Translations under genes and position numbers: made by a program
Notes under the pieces: model-generated
The model's input: only the letters and a program-made list of their open reading frames with translations
Database searches by the model: none
What the model was told of the DNA's origin: nothing
Assembly (NCBI RefSeq): GCF_003833015.1
Contig: NZ_RJLQ01000008.1
Span: 1-64,000, forward strand
DNA: 64,000 bases
Reading direction: 5' to 3'
Origin: Clostridium sp. E02
Lineage (GTDB): Bacteria; Bacillota; Clostridia; Lachnospirales; Lachnospiraceae
In this document: piece after piece, positions 1 to 7,505 of the stretch
How positions within the stretch are numbered: position 1 is the stretch's first letter
Layout of the letters: the number at the start of each line of letters is the position of its first letter

Positions 1-124
1 AATGAATACCTCCTTCGAGCCAGCCACTTGATGAAATATCAAAGGGTCTATTAAAGTTGCCCTATTTTGTTTCATTGTAAATATCAAATATTTTTTAATT
101 CACTATTGACATTTATTAGCTGGA
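1..124 (-). promoter_or_regulatory. Intergenic with ribosome binding site of a gene off the left edge
   Basis: On the minus strand a GGAGG at 13-9 points leftwards, and its start codon must lie just outside base 1. A further late phage gene therefore continues directly after the tail protein at 125-556. Nothing else is recognised in this stretch. Confidence 0.55.
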
Positions 125-556
125 CTAATACTCAGTTATTGTTATCTTAATCGGCTTATAGAGTATATCCTTTTTACTCTCATCAACATTCACAATCTCA
201 TAGGGAATATCTGAAATATAAAACGCCCCCGATTTATACGAGGACGTGTTTGGATTCCAGTATTCAATTTGACATTTTACTCTGTTTCCATGTGGGACAA
301 AAGCATTCAGCCTGTCTACGTCCATTAATCGCAAATACGTGGTAGAAAATTCCATGGAGGTAGCTGTATGCGGCAGGGCATTTCGGTGGAGAGCGCCATC
401 ACCATCACGGTATGGGTCAAGGTCCATTATCTGATCCGGCGTACACTTATAGGATTCAAGCGCGATCAGCTCATTCGGGAACACTGTTCCATTTATTTTT
501 AATAACCAGCCTTCAAACGCCAATCTCCCACCTCCAGACATACAAAAAAGCGCCAT
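125..556 (-). CDS. Phage tail protein, DUF6711-like
   Basis: 143 residues. The core starting LLKINGT, followed by a stretch of the type DGALHRNALPHTATSMEF and an ending on a short beta strand (IKITITEY), resembles small tail proteins of the DUF6711 type found near the tape measure gene of Firmicutes siphophages. The N-terminal extension is Gly-rich and lacks a signal. It is the only clearly structural gene apart from the terminase in the window. The family assignment is from memory of the pattern; a tail role is likely, the exact position in the tail unknown. Confidence 0.55.
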   Translation of the reverse strand: MALFCMSGGGRLAFEGWLLKINGTVFPNELIALESYKCTPDQIMDLDPYRDGDGALHRNALPHTATSMEFSTTYLRLMDVDRLNAFVPHGNRVKCQIEYWNPNTSSYKSGAFYISDIPYEIVNVDESKKDILYKPIKITITEY

Positions 557-650
557 CTTTGCGACAACGCTTTCTTTTCATTCTATACCACAATATCATT
601 TTAACATATTAGAAATGGGAAATGTGGGAAATATTAGCTAATAATTTTAT

Positions 651-1322
651 TTATTCATTGCCTTTTAATTTATTATAAGCGTTATGTATTGTTTCAAATA
701 ATTCTTTATAAATACCTTCATCTGAAGGCCCTCCACATACATATCTGCATTTCATTATATTAAATTCATCATCATCGTTATAAAAAATATGCATATCCTC
801 GTTACCAGTATAATGGTTTAACTTTCCTATTACATAATAGATGTATTTTTCTTTATTATGTTTTACTTCATACATTATAGTATTACCATCCGACCCCATA
901 CTATTTTCATATGGCTCGTAAACTTTACCTTGTGCCGCAAAATTATCGATGATGCTACAATAAACATGAAACTTTTTATCTTTAAGAGCAATACTACCTT
1001 CTTGATACATTAAATCATCTACATTATAATTCTCATTCTTAATATTCCAAATTAGATCTTCCATTACTGTTTTAGTTTGCCATTCAAACTGAGTATGCAA
1101 AATATTCCAATAATTCTCATATAAATTCTTATACATCACTTTTTCCCAAGTATCATTTTCACTCTTTTCATTTGCAATCTTTTTTAATAAGTCGACATGT
1201 TCTTCATTTAGCGATTCATTATTAGATATTATATTTAATATTTGTAATTTTCTTCGAAATTCTTCAATTACTCCTATCTTAATACCCGTCTCAAGGTTTA
1301 TCTGTTGTATTGTTTTTCTCAT
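651..1322 (-). CDS. Hypothetical protein with MerR-like N-terminus (moron)
   Basis: 223 residues. The first 45 residues (TIQQINLETGIKIG, then a helix and DLLKKI) have the spacing of a MerR-type winged helix-turn-helix. The remainder is acidic and lysine-rich with no recognised domain. It is set apart from its neighbours by intergenic gaps on both sides and has its own near-perfect promoter at 1355-1383, with a GAGGTG ribosome site before the ATG. This makes it an independent unit among late genes, typical of a moron. Function unknown. Confidence 0.6.
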   Translation of the reverse strand: MRKTIQQINLETGIKIGVIEEFRRKLQILNIISNNESLNEEHVDLLKKIANEKSENDTWEKVMYKNLYENYWNILHTQFEWQTKTVMEDLIWNIKNENYNVDDLMYQEGSIALKDKKFHVYCSIIDNFAAQGKVYEPYENSMGSDGNTIMYEVKHNKEKYIYYVIGKLNHYTGNEDMHIFYNDDDEFNIMKCRYVCGGPSDEGIYKELFETIHNAYNKLKGNE

Positions 1323-1344
1323 ATTTTCACCTCTCTGTTTTTAT

Positions 1345-1383
1345 TTATACTCGGATTATACTCGCATTCTAGTTTTCTGTCAA
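1345..1383 (-). promoter_or_regulatory. Consensus sigma-A promoter with tandem operator-like repeats
   Basis: On the minus strand TTGACA (1383-1378) and TATAAT (1360-1355) are separated by exactly 17 bp. Two direct copies of CGAGTATAA lie 11 bp apart (1364-1356 and 1353-1345); the first overlaps the -10 box, so a bound regulator would block it. The gene it drives has a MerR-like N-terminus, so autoregulation is possible. Confidence 0.75.
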
Positions 1384-1408
1384 CTCAAATGCGAAAACAA
1401 TTATAATA

Positions 1409-1867
1409 TCACTTTGAAAAATCAGTTAAATCACTCGGTTCCAAATACTTATCAATCTTCTTCTGAACAGTAGTTCTATCATAATTCAATTCCTTTGCTA
1501 TAGCTTCATATGACCACCGCTCAACATACCGATAATACAAAATCTGCTTAATCTCCACTAATTCGGGTCCCAGTTTTTCAAGATAGCACTCTATCTCTAA
1601 TTTCATATCTTCAAACAGCTGCTCGTTGCCTTTCAAATCAATCAGGAGCTGCCGGACCATCTTTTCTCTTTCTTCATTTGATTTGACACTTGCACCGGAA
1701 ACCACAAAATGGCACTCCGTATACGGGAACTGCTTTAGGGATCCTTTTACAATTCCATATTCAGAAGTCAACGGATTATTCTCATAGTATTTTATCCTAC
1801 GCCTGAGACGCTTAATCTCGGATTCCAAATATGTATAAGTTGCTAAATACTCCCTCGTCAATTTCAT
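1409..1867 (-). CDS. Phage RinA/ArpU-type transcriptional regulator (DUF1492-like)
   Basis: About 152 residues. A long coiled region (YLESEIKRLRRRIKYYE) precedes a C-terminal sigma-70 region 4-like helix-turn-helix (QILYYRYVERWSYEAIAKEL, then DRTTVQKKI). This layout is shared by phage late-gene activators and DUF1492 proteins. The ATG at 1867 fits the GGAGGG site better than the TTG two codons earlier. It overlaps the end of the preceding gene. Likely controls late transcription; the target is not visible. Confidence 0.6.
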   Translation of the reverse strand: MKLTREYLATYTYLESEIKRLRRRIKYYENNPLTSEYGIVKGSLKQFPYTECHFVVSGASVKSNEEREKMVRQLLIDLKGNEQLFEDMKLEIECYLEKLGPELVEIKQILYYRYVERWSYEAIAKELNYDRTTVQKKIDKYLEPSDLTDFSK

Positions 1868-1869
1868 AA

Positions 1870-2457
1870 TCAAACCCTCCTCATATAAGTTTGCCTATTG
1901 GCACCTAATCCAGCACTCGGCGTATTTAAAGCGGTTTCCAAATCCCACCCCAATTTACAAACTCTGTCCCTAACCGTTGATGGTTTTATATCATGCTCTC
2001 TACACAATTGGGCAAATGACTTCCTATTAGTAGGTCTTTTAAATGCCCTTTCAGAAGACCACCCATGAGTAATTCGATTGTGAATTGTATCATACGTTAG
2101 ATCTAATTCATTACACCACACCATTAAATCCTTCGTCTGTCCCTGGTAAGTAACAAAGATAGAATCTCTTTTATTAAATGCCTGCTGTTGCCTTGTAATC
2201 CAAATACAGTTTTGGGGTTCGTAATCACCATTCACATCTTTTCGTTCTATGGTTAATCCATTCCTGTATCCATTTGCTTTTGCCCAATCTGCAAATTCAT
2301 CAAAGCCCTTTAACCACTCATCATAGATTTTGATTCCTCTACCACCGTAATCTTTATAACGCTTACAATTCGGATTCAAACAGCGTTTTTTCATGCTATG
2401 ATACGAATTCCATAAGCTTAAATTTTCCTTTTTGGGATTTCTCAATGTTTTTGCCAT
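1870..2457 (-). CDS. HNH/NUMOD-like phage DNA-binding protein
   Basis: 195 residues. It carries the phage motif set RC-x4-C, YGGRGI, a tryptophan-rich helix, then IERKDVNGDYEPQNCIW and a QQ-x-FNKR end. This is a family found in many Firmicutes phages and related to HNH/AP2 homing-type proteins. The C-terminal part repeats a WCNELDLTYDTIHNRI unit, like NUMOD1 DNA-binding helices. A paralogue lies at 9456-10625. It sits 15 bp downstream of the large terminase, where many cos phages keep an HNH nuclease. Nuclease activity is not proven: classical HNH histidines are not obvious. Confidence 0.6.
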   Translation of the reverse strand: MAKTLRNPKKENLSLWNSYHSMKKRCLNPNCKRYKDYGGRGIKIYDEWLKGFDEFADWAKANGYRNGLTIERKDVNGDYEPQNCIWITRQQQAFNKRDSIFVTYQGQTKDLMVWCNELDLTYDTIHNRITHGWSSERAFKRPTNRKSFAQLCREHDIKPSTVRDRVCKLGWDLETALNTPSAGLGANRQTYMRRV

Positions 2458-2472
2458 AAAAATAAAATCTCC

Positions 2473-4140
2473 TTAACATGGTCTTTGAAAAACTGTGACT
2501 TTAGCTCCACCCATATTTTGTGTGAACAATGCAAACTGTGCCCAACCATCGGGTACATCATCATGAACATTCTTACCTTTTACGGAATAACTAAGCAGAA
2601 AACTCATCATGACCCCATAATCACTTTTAGATTTATACAAGGAAGAATCTTTAAATAAAACATGCTTTTTGACCCAATCCGCATTTACAATAATTTTTGT
2701 TTCCTTATTGCTATCAGTAAATTTAGTGGTTATATTGCAACGCCCGTTTTTTTGCTCCACCAGCTTATTCACTTCGTACCCCACACGGCTACCACCGTTA
2801 TTGCTTTCAAATTGGCATTGCTGCAGCTTGTAATCCACGATTATCTTGGAGCACCTTTCATATTGAACACCATAGTCGGAATTATCATCACAGATGCAAT
2901 CCAGGCAGTAATAATCATTTCCATATTGGGCCACACAAGGAAGAAACATATAATCAGTACCCTTATCCTTCGTATCACAAATGCCAAGAAAAGCTTCAGG
3001 CTCTCTTTCCGGAAGCGTAAAGTATCGTCTTAATTCATCTTCATGATATAGCAGTCCTTCACGCTCAATCGGTTGGCTTTTATATAGACACTTATAGGAA
3101 ATGTCATCCATGGCCAATGCCTGGTCATTGAAGAAAGCAACAGAAAAACCATTGTATTCGTAATCAAAATTCGATTCCTCGGTTACCGGATCAATATCGG
3201 GGACCTGAATGAATCTCACTCTGTCACTGTCGTGATATAAGTTTTTAATCCGGCCAATGACATCATGTACGGACCATCTGGTTGCAATATGGATTTCTTT
3301 ACAGCCGTCCATCTTTCTCTGTTTACCGTCAACACTGTAGAGGGACCAGAGTTTATCTAACCGTACTTTATTAAGAGCCTCTTCAATACCGCCAATAAGA
3401 TCATCACAATACAGGTACCGGTTACACCTAACTTTACCGGCATTTTTTGAGCCAATAGATGTGCACTGAATATTGGGGAATGGCTTATATTTATTGAAAT
3501 TAATCGTCTCTGTTTTAGCATTTGTGCTTTCAAGTCTCACGTCTGGGAATATTTCACACCAGGTGTATTCGTCTGAATTTGTGGTGATATCATATATACC
3601 GTCATAGAACATTCTCGTGATATCGCCGCTATGAGAATAAAACAAGCTAAAATCATCAGGGTGCTTTCCTATTACCCACGAAGCAAAGAATTTCTCTAAG
3701 GTAGTTTTCTGCGTTCCGGGAGGCATTGATATACTCAAAATATCCAGCCTATCATCTTCCAGATCCTGCATTGCCTGGATCAAACCATGCTTATTCAGTT
3801 GCTTGCGTTTCGGTAAATAAAAGCGGTCCTTTGCTTCCCGGTTCTTCTCTAGGTAAATCAGATAAGATTCAAATAAATATGGAGCCTCAAAGAGCAAAGT
3901 CCTCCAGTACAAATCGTCCCACCGTATATTCATGGTCTGGACAAAACTTGAGACCGCCCATTTCTTAATAAATCCGGAATAGGCCATGATAAAATCCCTA
4001 TCATCAACCGGAAAATCCGGATTATCTTGCATTGTATATTGGAGTTCTGATAACAGAATGTTCAGAATGTCGTAAGAAGGCGGCGTCTCAATCTGCCGCT
4101 TTAATTTTTTGATTATTTCCCGGTGTTCCTGGAAATCCAT
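2473..4140 (-). CDS. terL: Terminase large subunit
   Basis: 555 residues, a normal TerL length. A helical N-terminus is followed by an unusual Walker A, PPGTQKTT (about residues 140-147), a Walker B YLYCDD (242-247) and an ATPase coupling segment around IHIATRW. The nuclease domain shows ICDTKDKGTDY (388-398), a central ESNNGG (444-449) and a late HDDVPDG (525-531) carrying the metal-binding acids. It powers DNA packaging through the portal and cuts the concatemer. No portal gene follows directly, which is unusual. A small-subunit candidate lies 7 kb upstream at 11488-12132. Confidence 0.9.
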   Translation of the reverse strand: MDFQEHREIIKKLKRQIETPPSYDILNILLSELQYTMQDNPDFPVDDRDFIMAYSGFIKKWAVSSFVQTMNIRWDDLYWRTLLFEAPYLFESYLIYLEKNREAKDRFYLPKRKQLNKHGLIQAMQDLEDDRLDILSISMPPGTQKTTLEKFFASWVIGKHPDDFSLFYSHSGDITRMFYDGIYDITTNSDEYTWCEIFPDVRLESTNAKTETINFNKYKPFPNIQCTSIGSKNAGKVRCNRYLYCDDLIGGIEEALNKVRLDKLWSLYSVDGKQRKMDGCKEIHIATRWSVHDVIGRIKNLYHDSDRVRFIQVPDIDPVTEESNFDYEYNGFSVAFFNDQALAMDDISYKCLYKSQPIEREGLLYHEDELRRYFTLPEREPEAFLGICDTKDKGTDYMFLPCVAQYGNDYYCLDCICDDNSDYGVQYERCSKIIVDYKLQQCQFESNNGGSRVGYEVNKLVEQKNGRCNITTKFTDSNKETKIIVNADWVKKHVLFKDSSLYKSKSDYGVMMSFLLSYSVKGKNVHDDVPDGWAQFALFTQNMGGAKVTVFQRPC

Positions 4141-4225
4141 AGAAAAAGAGCCCCCTTCCTCTGTTTATTAACAAAGGTCTGAAGGCTCACAAGGCGCTGG
4201 TTTAAATCAGACGTTATAATTCACA

Positions 4226-4741
4226 TTATACATTTACAATAAAATCCCTTTGGCACTTGCTATTCTTACATTTGTACGGCATCATATGTATTCTTGTTTC
4301 TAGCAAAATTTTTACTGCCTTTTTGCCACAATAAGGGCAAGCCGCCCAACGGCTCTCGTCTGGCAATACTCTTATCTCCGCCTGCCCATCAAATCCATCT
4401 TCAGGAAGATTCATTAACTTTGAAAAATTCAATTCAATCACCGACCTCCTGTTATCGGCCATATAGCACATGCTTTTATGACCATCATTGCAAGTGACTT
4501 CAAATGGTTCCACTTTCAAAGCGTGAAATTGTTCATCAAGAGTATATTCGCGTATGTCCATGGAATCTATTAATTTTTTCTGGTCAGCACTAAGTTTTAC
4601 CGTGACCAAATTATGTCTTTGCATAATTGCAGGATAAAAAACTCCATCTATCTCAATCATGCAATGCATTGGCTCATCATGTTTCATAACCCGCCCAAAC
4701 GGCTCTCTCTCCATTGATTCAATTACTTTACTATTGCTCAT
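4226..4741 (-). CDS. Hypothetical zinc-ribbon protein
   Basis: 171 residues. The C-terminal third has CPYCGKKA and a second knuckle CKNSKCQRDF, a four-cysteine zinc ribbon. The first part is beta-rich with no recognised family. It overlaps the end of the next upstream gene (4731-5090), which also carries a zinc ribbon, so the two are translationally linked and may act together. Function unknown. Confidence 0.6.
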   Translation of the reverse strand: MSNSKVIESMEREPFGRVMKHDEPMHCMIEIDGVFYPAIMQRHNLVTVKLSADQKKLIDSMDIREYTLDEQFHALKVEPFEVTCNDGHKSMCYMADNRRSVIELNFSKLMNLPEDGFDGQAEIRVLPDESRWAACPYCGKKAVKILLETRIHMMPYKCKNSKCQRDFIVNV

Positions 4742-5090
4742 TCTTCACCTCATATGCACCGATTAAATCGCCCAGACCATATATGCCATCATCACAAAGA
4801 TGGTACAAACAAACTGGCCCCACAGGCACATCAACACCATTTGTTTGCATACTTCCTCTTATAACACCTGTCTCTTGAAATTCTTTACCGCACCGGCGGC
4901 AACGATATATTACTCTTATGTCTTTTGTTTCCTTTTCAGTTAAATCAAATGTTTTTTTCAGGGCTTGCAATTCGCTCTCTAAAGAACTAATTTCCCTGTA
5001 TAGGTCTTTTACGTGATCTAAATAAACGCCGTACTTCACATATTCGCTTCCATTTATTCTTACTGGCAGAGCCGTAGTTGCTAATCTCAA
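4731..5090 (-). CDS. Hypothetical protein with coiled coil and zinc knuckle
   Basis: 119 residues starting at a TTG behind a GGAGG site. Residues 25-55 form a short coiled coil (YREISSLESELQALKK). Then come YRCRRCGKEF and, 25 residues later, CLYHLCDD, which could complete a zinc site. It overlaps the start of 4226-4741 by 11 bp. Typical of small phage operon genes; no function assigned. Confidence 0.55.
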   Translation of the reverse strand: MRLATTALPVRINGSEYVKYGVYLDHVKDLYREISSLESELQALKKTFDLTEKETKDIRVIYRCRRCGKEFQETGVIRGSMQTNGVDVPVGPVCLYHLCDDGIYGLGDLIGAYEVKNEQ

Positions 5091-5111
5091 TTATTCCTAC
5101 CTCCCAACGAT

Positions 5112-5498
5112 TTAATGAATCTTATCCAATAGATGCTGGCAAAACGCAATATGCCGCTCATTCAATGCTTCTGTAAGCCATGGACTAACAGGTATACCAT
5201 TGAACGCAAATATATCCTCTTTATTTTTAATGTGATTCCTAGAAGTTTCAATTTCCACTTGCAAGAAGTATTCCATTTCTTCCGTCTTGGAATCACCTGT
5301 ATTTTCGCTAACAGAAACAGTTAAGGTTACAAAAAACATTGAGCAGCCTTCCGTTCTGATATTCTTCACTGTCAGGTCAAGTAAATCAATTAAATGCTCT
5401 CTTCTTAATTTTTCACAGTTCTTTAGGCTCTTATAATCAAAACTGATACTGACCGTTTCATTATCATCAATAACTGCCAAAACATCTCTTAACTTCAT
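5112..5498 (-). CDS. Hypothetical phage protein
   Basis: 128 residues, mixed alpha/beta, with no motif recognised beyond a regular beta pattern (VKNIRTEGCSMFFVTLTVSV). Its start overlaps the stop of the upstream gene 5495-5803, so the small genes from 6276 down to 4226 look like one operon. Function unknown. Confidence 0.55.
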   Translation of the reverse strand: MKLRDVLAVIDDNETVSISFDYKSLKNCEKLRREHLIDLLDLTVKNIRTEGCSMFFVTLTVSVSENTGDSKTEEMEYFLQVEIETSRNHIKNKEDIFAFNGIPVSPWLTEALNERHIAFCQHLLDKIH

Positions 5499-5803
5499 TT
5501 CTCTAACCTCGTTTCAAATCCGGCGGCAACCAATATTTTATTAATATCCCATAGGTAGTGAGCAAACCATGAATCATAATGAGTACCATGGCGTTCATCA
5601 CGATATTTGTATAAGTCCCTGCGTTTAATCGATTCCCCGTCAGAAAGCAGAAGCTTCAGGCAATATGCAAGTGTGTTTCCATTATTCCTACCACCCATTC
5701 TTATATTTCTTTTTCCCAAGAGATAATCCTTTTGCCAGTCGTACAACGAAAAACCAAATGCATTTTCTATCTTTTGAATGTCCAATAAGTCTATTACTTT
5801 CAT
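5495..5803 (-). CDS. Small P-loop-like phage protein
   Basis: 102 residues. The segment LYDWQKDYLLGK and then MGGRNNGNTLAYCLKLLL resembles a helicase or terminase Q-motif followed by a degenerate P-loop (GGRNNGNT), but no Walker B follows and the protein stops. It overlaps both neighbours by 4 bp. It may be a shortened ATPase-derived protein; that reading is inference only. Confidence 0.5.
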   Translation of the reverse strand: MKVIDLLDIQKIENAFGFSLYDWQKDYLLGKRNIRMGGRNNGNTLAYCLKLLLSDGESIKRRDLYKYRDERHGTHYDSWFAHYLWDINKILVAAGFETRLEK

Positions 5804-6276
5804 TTCGCCCTCCTTTTCATAGGCAGGCCATGTAGCCGCCGCCAGTTATTCTGCTCCAGCTGTTCAAACGTACACAGTCCACATAGAACCATAAACAGTT
5901 CTCCGGACGACGCTATCGTATCCACAGATAATTCCAAAGAAACCGGCTTAAGGAAGTTTTCTATTTCCTTTTGCATTTTCTGCAAAACTTGTATATCATG
6001 CTGTAAAAAATCCAGTTTTATTTCCTCGTATAAAGGAATGTCTGGCTTCGAAAGTTTCAACCTCTCACGGAATCCCCCATTGCTATCATAAATCGGCACG
6101 TAACAATCCCCAGTCTGAATATCAGGGAAACTAAACATTACACCATTATCATTTAGCTTCACAAGCAGAGCCGCAAATACTTCAACCAATGGCTCTTTAT
6201 CACAGAATCCAAACATTCTCTTATAATACTCAAATTGCACTTCCTTACGAACTTCTTTTTCGTCCATACACCTCAT
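5800..6276 (-). CDS. Hypothetical phage protein
   Basis: 158 residues; acidic and helical, ending in a basic tail (RLHGLPMKRRAK). A GAGGTG site precedes the ATG at 6276. It is the first gene of the operon running down to 4226. The terminator of the next upstream cassette (6297-6329) lies immediately before it, so it needs its own or a read-through promoter. No family recognised. Confidence 0.5.
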   Translation of the reverse strand: MRCMDEKEVRKEVQFEYYKRMFGFCDKEPLVEVFAALLVKLNDNGVMFSFPDIQTGDCYVPIYDSNGGFRERLKLSKPDIPLYEEIKLDFLQHDIQVLQKMQKEIENFLKPVSLELSVDTIASSGELFMVLCGLCTFEQLEQNNWRRLHGLPMKRRAK

Positions 6277-6304
6277 ACTTTCACCTCATTTTCGTAATAA
6301 AAAA

Positions 6305-6329
6305 CCAACCACCGAATATTGATGGTTGG
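6305..6329 (-). terminator. Terminator of cassette 1
   Basis: The arms CCAACCA (6305-6311) and TGGTTGG (6323-6329) form a stem. On the minus strand it is followed by a run of U from the A-tract at 6297-6304. The stem bases differ from the other two cassettes at one pair and remain complementary. Confidence 0.8.
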
Positions 6330-6339
6330 TAATATAAAG

Positions 6340-6699
6340 TCATTGATTAAAAAATTGTTCTCCCGATAGATTTGACCAGCTTAAACACTTTCCTGGCTTA
6401 CCATATTCTCCATGTCTTCCACTCTTTCCCGGTAACCCATGTTTTCCACTCTTTCCTGGAACTCCATGCCTACCTGGCCTACCTAGACCACTTCCACTTG
6501 AGTTTTCAGTAAAGAAAACATAATATCCTCTTAAGTCAATAATCCAGCCGTTTTCGTACCAGCCAATATGATGTCCGCTAAATGTATATATTGTCTCACC
6601 ATATAAATATGCTACTGGTTTTCCATTAAACAAATAAATATGCTCACCATCATCATCTAAATATGCAATGGGTCTACCGTTACAATCATAAAAATTCAT
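6340..6699 (-). CDS. 4-fold beta-flower domain protein with collagen-like tail
   Basis: 119 residues. The first 75 show four repeats of a short beta unit (IAYLDDDGEHIYLFNGKPVA, VAYLYGETIYTFSGHHIGWY and so on) as in the 4-fold beta-flower family. Residues 80-106 are a Gly-X-Y run (PGRHGVPGKSGKHGLPGKSG and onward), a short collagen-like segment. A GGGGG site precedes the ATG. It is the sole gene of cassette 1. The fold assignment is by motif; the collagen-like stretch suggests trimerisation, as in tail or surface proteins. Role unknown. Confidence 0.65.
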   Translation of the reverse strand: MNFYDCNGRPIAYLDDDGEHIYLFNGKPVAYLYGETIYTFSGHHIGWYENGWIIDLRGYYVFFTENSSGSGLGRPGRHGVPGKSGKHGLPGKSGRHGEYGKPGKCLSWSNLSGEQFFNQ

Positions 6700-6727
6700 A
6701 ATATTCCCCCTTTATCTTTATAGGAAT

Positions 6728-6756
6728 ATTATATCACTCCAACCATCAATATTCAA
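6728..6756 (-). promoter_or_regulatory. Promoter of cassette 1
   Basis: On the minus strand TTGAAT (6756-6751) and TATAAT (6733-6728) are 17 bp apart. The spacer is formed by the inverted-repeat arm (6739-6754). Confidence 0.8.
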
Positions 6757-6771
6757 TTTCCATTGTGCAAA

Positions 6772-6843
6772 TTGGGCTGCCCGGATTCGAACTAGGAAAT
6801 GCAGAAATCAAAATTCTGTGCCTTACCATTTGGCAATAGCCCA
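6772..6843 (-). tRNA. tRNA-Gln (anticodon TTG), phage-encoded
   Basis: Read on the minus strand: acceptor TGGGCTA pairs with CAGCCCA (last pair mismatched); D arm GCC...GGTAAGGC; anticodon arm CAGAA-TTTTGAT-TTCTG giving anticodon TTG; T arm CCTAG-TTCGAAT-CCGGG with one mismatch. The 72-nt length fits tRNA-Gln. The two mismatches suggest a diverged but possibly working gene. The CCA end is not encoded. Confidence 0.75.
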
Positions 6844-6844
6844 T

Positions 6845-6920
6845 TAAATAACCCCCCTAGATTTAACCCATGCCCACTCGGTTATGAGCCGGACGCTCTG
6901 ATAGAAGATCCATGAGAATG
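6845..6920 (-). pseudogene. Degenerate tRNA-Met(CAT)-like sequence
   Basis: On the minus strand AGAGCGTCCGGCTCATAACC matches the D-to-anticodon region of tRNA-Met with a CAT anticodon. The T loop reads TTAAATC without a pairing stem, and no acceptor pairing is found. It sits 1-2 bp upstream of tRNA-Gln, as expected for a small tRNA cluster. Probably a remnant. Boundaries are approximate. Confidence 0.4.
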
Positions 6921-6923
6921 CGA

Positions 6924-7088
6924 TTACTTCCAGATCGGCACCATCGCCAAAATATACATGATTGCCATAATACCAAATCCAATCGTCGTTGCCTTATCTC
7001 TTTTCCAGATTAACCCTCTGGAAAACCAAAGAATGAAAATCACCATAATTACATTCCAGACTGTTACAATCCATTTAAGCAATTCCAA
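6924..7088 (-). CDS. Small two-helix membrane protein
   Basis: 54 residues from a TTG start: two hydrophobic helices (WIVTVWNVIMVIFILWF and TIGFGIMAIMYILAMVPIW) joined by a basic loop (SRGLIWKRDK). Inner-membrane small proteins like this are common in phage accessory positions. A GGGGG/AAAGGA site precedes the start. It lies 12 bp downstream of 7101-7493 in the same direction. A holin-like role cannot be told from sequence. Confidence 0.55.
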   Translation of the reverse strand: MELLKWIVTVWNVIMVIFILWFSRGLIWKRDKATTIGFGIMAIMYILAMVPIWK

Positions 7089-7100
7089 ATCCTTTACCCC

Positions 7101-7493
7101 CTATTTCACATCTTCCAAATCAAACACAATGCCCCTGCAATATGGTTCTCGGTCCTCATATATCATGAATGTTTCATGGGGGATATCAGTTTTATAAGTC
7201 CAGGTAATAACATTCCCATTTTCATCTAATGCGGATTTGTCACACCAAAGGGCTTCAATCTTGTTTGTAGCATAACCATCACTGTCAAATGCACCTTGAC
7301 GGTCAAAATATATCACGCCACCTTCAAAACAACCTTGTTCATCATAAATGGCACCGTCAAATTCCATCAAATCATCAGAAGCACCGCTGACGATAACCAG
7401 ACCAGCTTCTTTTGCCTCCTGCCGAACGTCCTTGAACGGCTCATAACTGTATTGCCGGCCATCAATGAGCCTTTTCAATTCTTTCTTGTCCAT
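7101..7493 (-). CDS. Hypothetical phage protein
   Basis: 130 residues with a helical N-terminus (FKDVRQEAKEAGLVIVSGASDDLMEF) and a beta-rich remainder. The pattern resembles small proteins seen repeatedly in Clostridia phages, but no function is known to me. Co-directional with 7506-7835, 12 bp apart. Acidic. Confidence 0.55.
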   Translation of the reverse strand: MDKKELKRLIDGRQYSYEPFKDVRQEAKEAGLVIVSGASDDLMEFDGAIYDEQGCFEGGVIYFDRQGAFDSDGYATNKIEALWCDKSALDENGNVITWTYKTDIPHETFMIYEDREPYCRGIVFDLEDVK

Positions 7494-7505
7494 GGGTAAC
7501 TCCTT

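Larger units (their letters stand above)
6297..6756 (-). other. Cassette 1: promoter-gene-terminator unit with inverted-repeat ends
   Basis: The unit holds one gene (6340-6699). At its 3' end a hairpin terminator (6305-6329, A-run to the left) contains GAATATTGATGGTTGG on the plus strand (6314-6329). At its 5' end lies the exact inverted copy, CCAACCATCAATATTC (6739-6754), overlapping a promoter TTGAAT-17-TATAAT (6756-6751 and 6733-6728). The same architecture recurs at 23584-23942 and 28479-29352 around unrelated genes. The A-rich lead of the form YAAYAAAAAACCAAC is also shared by all three left ends. Confidence 0.8.
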
